From Lunasporangiospora selenospora (lineage: Eukaryota > Mortierellomycota > Mortierellomycetes > Mortierellales > Mortierellaceae): DNA of 11,954 bases. This document shows, one piece after another, positions 1 to 8,983 of the stretch. The notes under the pieces were generated by a model, which saw only the letters and a list, made by a program, of their open reading frames with translations, was not told the origin of the DNA and did not search any database. Made by a program: the position numbers and the translations under genes. The stretch is taken from positions 3,177-15,130 of the forward strand of contig JAABOA010000299.1 of the NCBI GenBank assembly GCA_015680635.1. The letters are read 5' to 3'. How positions within the stretch are numbered: position 1 is the stretch's first letter; each line of letters opens with the position of its first letter.

Positions 1-1073
1 TTCACATCAAGGTTGGGTGACAGCAAATAGTTTGGTCTTAAGAGTCTTCAGAAAATGATACAAAGATCAATTATTCAAGCTTTGGAGTCCTTTTTCCACC
101 CGAAGGATTGTGAATATAAAAATGCCATTCCTTTTGAGACACTTCTTCCTCGCTCTTCACTGACAACATGATGTATGTTGTCCCCTCAATGTCCTCTGCA
201 TGTGTCAGTCACCCAATAGAACACGCGTCGCGTACGTTTATGATAGTGAACATAAATTGTACGTGCAATGACCCACGGACTATTGTCATGTATTGTATTT
301 GAACATAGATTAGCCAGCAAGGGCGCATCTTTGGAGCAAACAAAGATAGTTGGCATATGGAAACAGCAATCTTCAGGGTCACCGAGATGAGGCTAGTAAG
401 GCTGGGAGAAGGCGACCCAAGAGAGCAGACAAGGTAAAATGGAAGGACATGGCGCGAGTCAGGATGGCAAATGCAAGAATAGTCATGATGTCAAAGGGGG
501 TGTGGAAACTATACAACCTTTTTTCGAGCAATGCCGCCTGTCTCTGCTCACAGTTGTACCGATCTTGAGATAGGAGACGCAACGGTGCTGAGAGACACCA
601 ACAAATCCATTGAGGTTTTTCCGATTTGGTCAATCCACTGAGGCAAAAGCCGAACTACGAAGAAGCCTAAAGAGGGGCGGTTGAGGTGGTAGTACTTCCT
701 GGGGCTGAGAAAGCTGGGTGCGATGGAGAGGTGAGGAAGCTGGAAAAAGTGTAAGCGATTGACCTCAGCTAAAAACAAGATGGATGGGTGATGACGAAGA
801 GGGTGTGAAGAAAGAGAACTAATTTTTTTATGCCCGTTTTGTAGTGCGTTCTTTTTTTCCCTCCAAGTCCAAAAAAAAAAAAAAAAAGAGCCAAGTGGTG
901 CAGGGGCAGGTGAGAACATGCATGCTCAAATCGGTGAGCAAGGTTAATATTTGTTGAGCGCTGACAAAGTTCGGTATCCAAGCGAAATCATCTCATCTCA
1001 TCTCTGTTCCCATTCTCATTTCTCTAATCTCGAAATTTCATTCTAAAACATTGAATCATCCGACAGGAGCAGC
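1..1073. other. Upstream non-coding region of the channel gene
   Basis: I see no convincing gene here. The open frames are short and unlike any family I recognise. The stretch holds an imperfect inverted repeat at 231-263, an A17 run at 871-887, and a CT-rich stretch with repeated ATCTC units at about 988-1030, just before the ATG at 1074. Pyrimidine-rich leaders are common ahead of fungal start codons, so the last 100 bases probably include the promoter/5' UTR of the gene at 1074. No clear TATA box was found. Confidence 0.5.
231..263. repeat. Imperfect inverted repeat upstream of the channel gene
   Basis: CGTACGTTTATG (231-242) faces CATAAATTGTACG (251-263) across an 8-nt spacer. CATAAA pairs with TTTATG and GTACG with CGTAC, with a small mismatch/bulge between them. 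It could be a protein-binding dyad, but nothing else supports this. Confidence 0.4.
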
Positions 1074-4000
1074 ATGGCGGCTAGTCCAACTCCAGGCCCT
1101 GCTTCTAGCTCCTCCCCCTCTTCCTTCTCGCCTCCTAGAGTTGAAGCAACAGTCGTCACTATGGAGCCAAAGCTGGGCTTGACCAGGATACCTGCTGGCA
1201 CGTCTACTATTCATAAGCAGAGAGACAAACAACCCCATCGAGGAGACAGTCTAGGGAGCGATACCAGCCAGGCACCACCGGATACTTGGGAGCCCCTTGT
1301 AGAGGATTCATGGATCCCAAACTATCGACCACAACCTCTTTCAAAGACCACTCCTGTGGTTGCGTGGGGTGCTCGAGGCACGAAGAGTCTGATGATTCAA
1401 AAGACTTCAAGGCTGCACCGCGATGACCCCATCAATGGATCTCTTCATCAGCATAGGCATCAGGGGCGGAACCTCGACACAACAGTGTCAGCATTCCATT
1501 CTATGAGGGACTATGAATCCAATATGAAAACCGAGCTTGGAAATAGCAGTTATGGTAGGCATCAATGCCATCGGTAGTTGCCTTAACTGTAAATCTGATG
1601 TCCTAACAAGAGCTTTCCTCCCTTCCTCGCTTTTCTGATAGCACAAAGATTCTTTTTTGAGGAAGTTTTGGACGAAAGAGGTGTTGCGACATTTCACGGC
1701 TCAAGCCAGTAGGTTTGACTATAGCTGCTTAACTATTCTACTATTCTTCCAATGGTCAAAACCTCGCCTTACTCGCATGGCTCATTTCAATTTCTAGACG
1801 GTATTCAAGGCCAGTGCGACTCGAGAACGAAAGCACTGTCATGGTATGTCAGGAGCAGCTTTTCAAAAAAGTTATGGTGGCACAAGAGTCAGCCGCTTGA
1901 CCTTAACCTTCATCTTTGTGCCTTCTTCTCCACAGTTTTCGTTAGAAAGTTTGATTAACAATGGCCAACTCTGCTTTGCAGTTGTCTGTTTCGTTTTCGA
2001 CAAGGATGCAAATGGGCCCCAGTACATTCGAGTCTTTAATCAGGTAATAGTTGAGCTAGAGGCTCGGTATCAGTGCTACTTTTGCAAAGAGACTAACGGT
2101 CATTTGCTTTGTGTGGTATAGGAACTGGTGCTGGAAACCACAACTATTGATGGTAGGCTACTCTTTTACTGCGGACGGTAGAGAAGAGCGAATGTATGCT
2201 GGATTTTTATAGACACTGACTTTGGATCCTTGGTTTCTGTAGAGATCTCGTTTGTCCGAGTACTATTGCGGCTCCAAGTGGTAGCCCAGTCGTTCGAAAT
2301 CCATTTGGGATCTCGGGGAAACGCATGCTCGGAATCCCCGAGATTTTGCTATGTTGAGCTGAGTGACAATCCGCCAACGAAAAGTTGCTATGGTAATACG
2401 TTCACCTTCAAGAAAATATGCTCCGCATGCCGGAAGTCATATTTGTCGAGCCAATTGTTAACAGCAATCTTCCGACATCCAACTTGTTATGCCTAGATCG
2501 CATCTTACCCTCATTACCACCATTGATAAGATCAATAAGTGTATGGCACAAGGAAGATAACAATATCAAAAGCCAGCGTGTCCCAGTAAACATTCTGCGC
2601 TATGCAATATCGGCATCTGGCTCTCATGCTGCGACACTTTCATCCATTGGGGAGAGCATGTACTTGGACCTATGGACTCTGGGCATGTCTATTCCTATCC
2701 AGCCCATGACTTATCCATCCTCGTCGACAACCCCTACGGCCTCTACACTCGTTAAACGTCAAGATCATAACCCTGAGGACTTTCAGTTGTCGATTTCATG
2801 GAATGGTGCCCAAATCGCCGTCTATACCAACGAACATAATATGGAGTCATCTGTAAAACTCTTCTCCCAAGAGTGGTATGAAAATTCAGCCGAGTGTCCA
2901 GCAACCATTTCCCTTTGCCCATCTCAGCGCCATAGCCAGTGTATTGGACTTCAGTCATTCAGGGGAGCAGCCAAATTCACACATGTTTCTACAACAGAAT
3001 GGGGCGACAGCTCGGAACGATTTATTGCCTGCAATGGAGAGAGCCTCTACATATTCAGCACGACGGGACAATGGATGTTGCTCCACACCATTCCGCTTTT
3101 CAAGAGTTGTGAATGGGGCGAGTCGTACCGCTCCCTCTCTACTGTTGCACAAGGTGTACTGGTCGCGAGAAAGTCACCCTATCGGTTTGCTCTCTGGGAC
3201 CTGGAGTCTGGAAGACGGATTCACCTCATCGAAACCAAACATGAAATTCGTGATTGCTTTGTCTCCTCGAATGGGGAAACGGTTGCGGCGGTGGGCCGAG
3301 ACCAGCTATCTCTGTACTCGATCGGATCTGGAGAGCTTGTTCAGCGTTCGGATATCGTCTACAATAACTGCCTTCGGTTTGTTGAGGGGGATACCGGTAT
3401 TGCCGACTTGGATCTCCGCTTGCCAAGGGCACCCGTTTCGATCTTGAGCGCATCAACACTATCTCGCAAGCGAGAGCTATTATTACCGTCAAAGGATGGC
3501 TTGATTTTGCAGGATATCCGACCAAGAGGAGACTGGTTAGCAATGGGTACAGAATCGACCCTGGTCGCCTGTACGCATGGATCCATCTTGGAGGTATCGT
3601 TTGTCGAGGATGTAGCTCTGAGCACGGATAACACAGGCGAGCCAATTTGCAACTCCGAATGCCCAATGAACCCCATTCCATTACCCCAAGCACAGGGTGG
3701 AATAGAGGTATCCTTTTCAGGCGGGACGTATACGATGACAAGAGGAGGAGAGCATTCTGAGAGACTTGTGATCGATATAGAGTTTAACAATGGCAAGTCT
3801 GGTCATTTCTGATTGGAAGCGGACCAATTCTATATCCTCGAAAAACATTGTCAAGTTGTTGCCGTGACACTTGGTACAAAGAACTTTTGTTCACTTTGGA
3901 AACTTCCTCAATGGGCTGACGAGCCATGTGAACTTGTCTTGCGCTGGCACACAGGTGCAGGAAAGGAGGCTGTTTCATTGTATTCGTGTCGTCATGAAAG

Positions 4001-7000
4001 AACTCTGACCTATATCCAAGACAAGACCATCATACGCCTCGATCCTGAAAGGGTCTTTGCCCTGGAGAATGTGACCTACTTTTTAGGAACCAAACGCAAC
4101 GAGTTTCTTTCTTTTGAAGATCCCTCTCCAGATGCTCAGGATGCATTCCTTCGGTACCTGAGCGCACATGTCAACATATACCCCAATCCGCAAGACCATC
4201 GCAAGTCGATCATATCTGCCATCTGCATGAACTGGCGACCATGGAACCATACCAGGATCGAGTGCATTGTTCAGAGTCTGCTTCAGCCCCGACTGGAGAA
4301 CAATTGGATTCCACTATCAAATTACTCTAGTGGGGCTAATCCAGTAGCAATCATGCTAGAGAGAGCCAAAAAGATTCCTAGGGCACTCGAAATTGCTGTC
4401 ATCCTGATCGACTATTGTATTGAAAAGGCAAGGAACGAAAGGGATATTACGTTTACCCTGCTTCTACTCGAGTGCATGGATGACCTTGTAGCGAGATACC
4501 CAGACATTGCCCTCCGAACGACGAGGGTTTTTGCCTATATACACAGCCACGACCGGCAATATATCGTCCACAACCACAAGATAGCCCACTCGCCAATGTC
4601 TAGCCGATATTGGTTCAGGGATCCTCGCAAGATCTATCACTGCAAGAACCCGATCCTTCAATTGCATGAGTCGAGACAGGGCTTTGATCCACTTAACGAC
4701 AACTTTACAGAGGACGTATTTGTGGCACCTTTCAGTCTTCTTTGGACGTTTATTCCCAGTGTCCGAAGGCCGCGTTCCGAGTTCTCGATAGCTGATTTGA
4801 AACCGGCCATGGCATGGCCACGTGTGCTTTTTCGCCTGGCCATTGCCTCCATGAACCCCGCTAGCCATGTCTATATTCGACCACGTAACTACAGTTTGGA
4901 AATTCTTGACAATGCTGCCATTGAGGCTTTGGTCCAGTACAAATGGTAGGCGAATAAGTTCTTTTGCTTTAAGTAAGAATTTTTTTTTCAAGCAAGCATA
5001 CTGACGCACTGTGGACACTCTTGCCATCTCATTTGAGGGGATTAGGAATACGTTTGTGTTTGGGTTCTGGCTGGCTCGTTTTACGATGCAGTGTATCTAC
5101 TATCTCTTGATCCTGATTGCCGCGCTAATGCAAATCTATTACGAAGAAAAGGACTCGCTACTTGGCGTGTTTGCAGCGATCATCGCCCTGGCCAGTGTGT
5201 TTCTTTGGCAGGAACGGCTGCAATGGCGAGAAAGCATGTATCATTTGCGACCAGAGAGAAGAGAGACCAGACCCGGCGGGTTCTTTCAGTGGTTTCCCCA
5301 GAAAGCCTTCTCCATGTTGTCAGCTGTTGGGAAGAGAAGGAAAAGCATTTCCCAGGACTCGTTGAATGGGCGGAAAGAGGATTCCCTCTATTTCAGGTAA
5401 GAGAAAATCATTTTCGGCCTCTCTCTTCTTCCCTTGGAACCCATCATTCTACTAGTTTTAGACTGGGACTGGGGCATGATTAATGACACACGTGTACTTG
5501 AACGCCCTGATTAGGTCACCATTTAATCTACTCGACTTGGTCATGTACCTCTATCCTCTTGGCAGCAGTATACACCAAATCCTCAATATTCTCCAAGCGG
5601 ACGAAAATGCAGTGACAGAAGACTTTAGTTTTTGTATCGTACTCGTGTTCCTACATCTGGTAAGGGTGCTTTTTGCTATCCAAGAGGCAGATCTTAAGAT
5701 GAAACATATTTTTTTCTCACTTTAAACACTCACTTTGGATTGCTGCATAGCTTGCAGAGCTCCGGATCAGCGAGGTGGTCTGCAAGTACATTACGATCGT
5801 TTTCGGGATCCTACGCGAGATCCGTGTCTTTTTTATGGTCTTTGCTGCCAGTGTGTTGTTCTTTTCGATCGCTATCCTTCATATCCTCTATGGTGTGAGC
5901 AACAATCGTGAGGGACCTCCTGACGCCAGTCTACCCAATCATTTTTTTGGAGCAATCTCAACGGTTTACTTGATGTTGGCAAGTCTCTCCTGCTCATCTT
6001 TTTCTTGTTTTTTTTGTACACTCATCACTCTTGTATTCAAAAGGACTTGACTCAAAATCTCATGTACATGAAAGCGGACGGAGGCTAGGAGCCTTCCCTC
6101 TATCAAACTCTTTCAGACGTCCCCGCCAACTAACTGGTTCCACATTTCTTGCTTTAGGGAGGGCGATATGATCCATTGGAAAGCGACCTGTATGAGGAGG
6201 GCACTGGAGTCACCAAGTCTACATACAAGAACTATCCCCTTCAGGTCATGGTGATGATTTACTTTACATTCTCGTCCATTCTGATGCTCAACGTGCTGAT
6301 CGGTAAGCATGCGAGCAGCTATTCGTCTTTTTTCGTGTACTACAGGACAAACTAGGATGGTCATTGGTAATTCCACCGTCTAAGCTTACCCACCTATGAT
6401 GCTATAATAGCGCTGATCAATGTCGCTTTTGTCAAGGCTGATGACTCTTGGCGGCAAGTATGGCTTGAGAACCGTCTCCGGTATGTCGAAAGCGCGGAGA
6501 ACATGTCGTACCACATTCCAGGTAAAGGCAGAGTTTTGTCGGCGGGGGAGAGACGACAAATTTGGTTTGGGTCTGAGTGATGATATGTATGAGATTGTGA
6601 AGCAAAGTCCCAGATCTCTCTCTTGCTCACTATGAGATCTGGTGCATCCCATGATAATCACCAAATCGTATGGATAGGTTTTCGAGAGGCATTTGATTGG
6701 TTTCCCAAGGAAATTTACTATACTGCCACGCCATATCAAGCGAAGCAGTACTGGCGACGAATCAAGAAGAAAGATGAAGATATCATTCTGCAGGAAGTCG
6801 AACCGCGATTGCCAGGCAAGGAAGAACATGGAGCCTCTCTCGAGACTCCACTAGTACGCTCCAAGATGGACGGTCTCGAGGAGCGAATTTCATTACAGGG
6901 TGAATCTCATCGTGAGGACATTTTGTCAATCAAGAAGGGGCTCGAGCAACAAAGCATGTACCATAAGAACGACTTTTCAGAGCAGCGGATCCATTTGTCC

Positions 7001-7135
7001 AACCTTCAAAAGACAGTTGGTCAATCACAAGAGGATCTTTTGGAGCTCAAGAAGGAGCTCTCAGAGATGAAGCAGGACATTCGAGCCATTCTCTTGGTTC
7101 TACAATCACAATCCACGCAACACGATAGGGAATAA
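1074..7135 (+). CDS. WD40-like / Ion_trans channel protein, multi-exon, with an in-frame TGA
   Basis: Predicted polytopic cation channel of the Ion_trans (TRP/voltage-gated-like) superfamily with a large N-terminal cytosolic part. My exon model is 1074-1554, 1642-1708, 1798-1843, 1936-2043, 2122-2152, 2243-2362, 2413-4945, 5046-5396, 5515-5659, 5751-5978, 6158-6302, 6411-6521, 6678-7135. Phases agree at every junction and sum to 1607 codons plus TAA. Residues 1-160 are Ser/Pro-rich and look disordered. Residues 185-285 are beta-rich. About 300-800 is WD40-like (for example FALWDLESGRR and SLWKLPQ). About 800-1128 is helical. Six hydrophobic segments follow at about 1136-1161, 1167-1183, 1249-1270, 1283-1297, 1320-1341 and 1399-1425, with pore motif GGRYD at 1371-1375 and S6 motif LNVLIALINVAF. 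A coiled coil spans about 1510-1600. ATG 1074 has a good context (agcATGG). The substrate ion and the gate are unknown. Oddities are the in-frame TGA at codon 751 and an uncertain join near 2363-2436, so the copy may be a recent pseudogene. Confidence 0.8.
2310..2344 (+). repeat. Perfect 10-bp inverted repeat within exon 6
   Basis: The arms ATCTCGGGGA (2310-2319) and TCCCCGAGAT (2335-2344) are exact reverse complements separated by 15 nt. In RNA, three further G-U pairs (2307-2309 with 2345-2347) could extend the stem. It lies in coding sequence, about 20-70 nt upstream of the unresolved frame change. Confidence 0.7.
2363..2436 (+). other. Unresolved exon junction (very short intron or frameshift)
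   Basis: Coding sequence before this point runs in the frame of position 2245 (ending ...RFCYVEL). After it the frame is that of position 2418 (MPEVIFVEP...). The downstream frame has a TAA at 2394-2396, so the switch must lie after that stop or remove it. Two introns would restore frame: 2363-2412 (50 nt, weak donor GTGACA, acceptor TTCAAG), used in my model, or 2393-2436 (44 nt, good donor GTAATA, acceptor GGAAG). Both are shorter than every other intron in the gene (78-179 nt), and neither has a clear branch site. A one- or two-base indel is the alternative. Confidence 0.5.
3810..3812 (+). other. In-frame TGA stop inside the channel coding sequence
   Basis: The reading frame is open from 2397 to 4949 except for this single TGA (context TTC TGA TTG). 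The same frame continues downstream with coding-like sequence (FYILEKH, FCSLWKLPQ) and leads through correctly spliced exons into the channel domain. I found no intron that removes it cleanly. The only in-frame candidate, 3802-3855 (54 nt, weak GTCATT donor), would delete residues that look like part of the beta-propeller. If translated as a stop, the product ends at about residue 750 without any membrane domain. Confidence 0.85.
5979..6157 (+). other. GC-AG intron directly before the pore motif
   Basis: The exon ends ...VYLML at 5978 and the next begins GGRYDPL at 6158. The donor is GCAAGT, a perfect consensus except for C at position 2. The acceptor is GCTTTAG, and a strong branch-site match (CTAAC-like, in CAACTAACTGG) lies about 25 nt upstream of it. 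No nearby GT donor keeps the frame. At 179 nt it is the longest intron of the gene. Confidence 0.75.
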
Positions 7136-7768
7136 AGTCTCTGTACCTAGTCAAGCTGCACTAACCCCGATGAATAGCAAAAAAGATATCCAAGTACTCG
7201 GGAAATACACAGACATTCCCCTCCATTACTAAACCACACGCTCTTTTTTGTAGTAACTTGTTTTCTACTTTAGCCCATGTGCTTATTTGTCCATTTTGGC
7301 ATTCTGGCATTCATTCATGAAAAGTGCTTGTCATGGGGTTTTGGACTAGAAAAGGGGGTCAGGGCCTCTTTCCCTTTTTATTTTGCGTAGACAATCTCAG
7401 ACGGCCCTAGTTTATCCTCCCCCAGCCTGCGACTTCAACTGTTCTCTCCGCTTTCTGATCCTCTCTACATTGTCGCAGAAAAAAAAACTTGGAACGTCAT
7501 TTTTTGCTCTTCTTCCCCAATTCCTGTTTTCACATCTTTTTTGATGTCCCCTCCTCCCTCCCTCTTTCCTCATTTTGGAATGCTTTTATATGGGTCTGAT
7601 ACTAACGTTGATACTGAACATAGATCTAGCGCAGACCCCCCTTTTTCCCTTCTCCCATTTTGGGTTTCCTTTGAACAAGGGGTAGGCATAGGCATGCATA
7701 TTTTTACAAGGCTATACCCATTCAAGGCAGATGTTACCCCTCAATTGCAGAAAAATCTTGACAGAATA

Positions 7769-7851
7769 CTTGTCCTTCAGTGCAGAACGTTTGTCATTCA
7801 GTGCCATTCAGTGCATATTGCTTGTCCTTCAATGCATAATGCTTGTCCTCC
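7769..7851 (+). repeat. Degenerate 21-nt tandem repeat, about 3.5 copies
   Basis: Copies begin at 7769, 7790, 7821 and 7842 (the last partial). They follow the pattern CTTGTCCTTCARTGCAKAAYG with substitutions. The second copy is lengthened by a perfect 10-nt internal duplication, CATTCAGTGC at 7795-7804 and 7805-7814. The array ends about 75 nt upstream of the TATA box of the cupredoxin gene, so it may be promoter sequence, but no known binding site was recognised. Confidence 0.7.
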
Positions 7852-7927
7852 AACAATAATCTGTCTATAGCTGCAGAGATGGACATACCTCACTGCATCC
7901 AACTATGCCATGCAGACATGTGCCACA

Positions 7928-7935
7928 TATAAATA
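7928..7935 (+). promoter_or_regulatory. TATA box of the cupredoxin gene
   Basis: TATAAATA matches the eukaryotic TATA consensus. It lies about 260 nt upstream of the ATG at 8187, followed by a CT-rich stretch (7951-8000) where transcription would be expected to start. A strong TATA box fits a highly expressed or inducible small secreted protein. Confidence 0.55.
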
Positions 7936-8024
7936 CTGGGGATGATCCACACTTTTTCACAACTCTTTATCAGACTCTACCTCAAGACCCTCGACTTTCC
8001 ACAGAGCCCCTGCACATACGACAG

Positions 8025-8148
8025 GTATAATAACTATCTCAAGCATCATTGTATAAGCAAGAACCCAAAGGTAGCCCCCACAAGAGTGCTCAAATCCCTT
8101 TCCAAATATTGATCAGTTTGACTATCGAATCGTACAACTCACAATCAG
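8025..8148 (+). other. Possible 5' UTR intron of the cupredoxin gene
   Basis: CAG|GTATAA at 8025 is a good donor, and CACAATCAG ending at 8148 is a plausible acceptor with a TTGACT branch-like site upstream. Splicing would shorten the leader by 124 nt and would not alter the protein. It rests on splice-site appearance alone. Confidence 0.3.
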
Positions 8149-8186
8149 GACCTCCCAATTTCCAAATTTGATTGCCAGAAAGGACA

Positions 8187-8516
8187 ATGATTTCGTTTAA
8201 TCTTCGCACCCTCGCTCTCGCTTCAGTCTTCGCTGCTGTTGCAATTGCGGCTGAAGTAAAAGTTAAGATGACGTTCGCCACGTTTTTCCCAAAGGACATC
8301 ACCATCAAAGTCGGCGACACCGTGAAATGGACACACGGCAGCTTCCCACCCCACACGGCAACTTCAGATATGATCGGAGATATGATCGAGTTTGACTCTC
8401 ACATTATGTTGGGTGGAGATACCTATTCTCATGAATTCAAGCAACCTGGAGTATACAAGTACCACTGCACATTGAACCCAATTACTATGTTCGGCTCTAT
8501 CACGGTTGTAGAGTAG
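8187..8516 (+). CDS. Small secreted cupredoxin (plastocyanin/amicyanin-like) with an altered copper site
   Basis: This is a 109-residue single-exon protein. Residues 1-22 form a signal peptide (short polar start, hydrophobic LALASVFAAVAIAA), so the product is probably secreted or in the wall/periplasmic space. The mature part has the cupredoxin pattern: a beta-rich N-terminus with PKDITIKVGDTVKW, a first ligand-type His at 56 (FPPHTATS), and a C-terminal YKYHCTLNPITM loop with Cys94 and Met101. Amicyanin-like proteins have CxxH in this loop; here that position is Asn97, so one of the two histidine copper ligands is missing. His93 sits just before the Cys, but a residue precedes the Cys there in ordinary family members too. 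Residues 61-68 are a tandem DMIG/DMIE duplication. ATG 8187 (acaATGA) was chosen because the signal peptide starts there. Its role (electron transfer, copper binding or a non-copper function) cannot be told from sequence. Confidence 0.85.
   Translation: MISFNLRTLALASVFAAVAIAAEVKVKMTFATFFPKDITIKVGDTVKWTHGSFPPHTATSDMIGDMIEFDSHIMLGGDTYSHEFKQPGVYKYHCTLNPITMFGSITVVE
8366..8389 (+). repeat. 12-bp tandem duplication in the cupredoxin gene
   Basis: AGATATGATCGG (8366-8377) is followed by AGATATGATCGA (8378-8389), 11 of 12 identical and in frame. It encodes DMIG-DMIE (residues 61-68), a few residues after the first ligand-type His. Confidence 0.85.
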
Positions 8517-8672
8517 TGTCCAGTATGTTTTCAGTGAGACCAGAGAACTCTTTTTTATTGCCCAGAAAATAGCAATAATAATAATAGTACATGAAAGCTT
8601 TCTTTTATTCATTCGCATCATCTATTTGTTGACAGAGGATGGACAAAAGGGAGAATGAGGACAGTACCTCCG

Positions 8673-8691
8673 GCTGCAGGACTCCTGCAGC
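8673..8691. terminator. Compact 9-bp palindrome downstream of the cupredoxin gene
   Basis: GCTGCAGGA (8673-8681) and TCCTGCAGC (8683-8691) are exact reverse complements with a 1-nt centre. A second weaker hairpin, GGAGT (8700-8704) with ACTCC (8709-8713), follows at once. As it lies about 160 nt past the stop codon it may fall in or just after the 3' UTR. A termination role is a guess: it could equally be a protein-binding dyad. Confidence 0.25.
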
Positions 8692-8983
8692 GTGAATTGG
8701 GAGTGGCTACTCCTACGCATTGCCATGACATTTATCCCTCCGGTCTTGTACACGCAGATAGTGCAATGACTGCATACAGGGGTCCGTGCTTTTTTTATTA
8801 CAAAAAAAAAGAAAGTTGATGTTGGGGGGGGGGGAGGCTACAACGAACTGAGCATGCAAGCTCCTTTTCGAGCCCAGTCATGCCAACTCAATTCTCCCCC
8901 CCCCCCTCTCCCCCTTTTTTTCAAAGGTTCCGTTCTTAGAATTATCTTCACAGTCGGAAGTTACACGATTGTTGGATCCTTTA

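Larger units (their letters stand above)
7136..8186. other. Intergenic region between channel and cupredoxin genes
   Basis: No gene is supported. The first 400 bases are T-rich and probably contain the 3' UTR of the channel gene. An AATAAA at 7131-7136 overlaps its stop codon and is probably too early to be the working poly(A) signal. The stretch 7380-7680 is rich in CT and T runs. The 3' half contains the 21-nt repeat array (7769-7851), a TATA box (7928-7935) and a likely leader for the cupredoxin gene. Confidence 0.6.

Noticed and set aside
548-919. Minus-strand 123-codon open frame
   Set aside because: It runs through the poly(A) tract (giving a poly-Phe stretch) and has low-complexity, Leu/Ser-rich content with no family features.
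2418-3812. A separate gene of 464 codons starting at ATG 2418 and ending at the TGA
   Set aside because: The same frame continues past the TGA with matching coding character, and five upstream exons join with consistent phases, so it is part of the larger channel gene. It would be real only if the TGA is a true end.
3802-3855. A 54-nt intron that would remove the TGA
   Set aside because: The donor (GTCATT) is weak, no branch site is clear, and it would delete residues that fit the propeller region. Kept only as a test for RNA-seq.
3813-4949. A separate gene beginning after the TGA
   Set aside because: It has no ATG at its start (TTG), and its end at 4949 is an artefact of reading through a donor at 4946; splicing gives YKW-NTFVF and continues into the membrane domain.
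5483-5725. Independent small membrane proteins at 5011-5400, 5483-5725 and 5775-6050
   Set aside because: Each is an exon of the channel domain. Donors, acceptors and phases link them, and their hydrophobic segments together make one six-helix channel.
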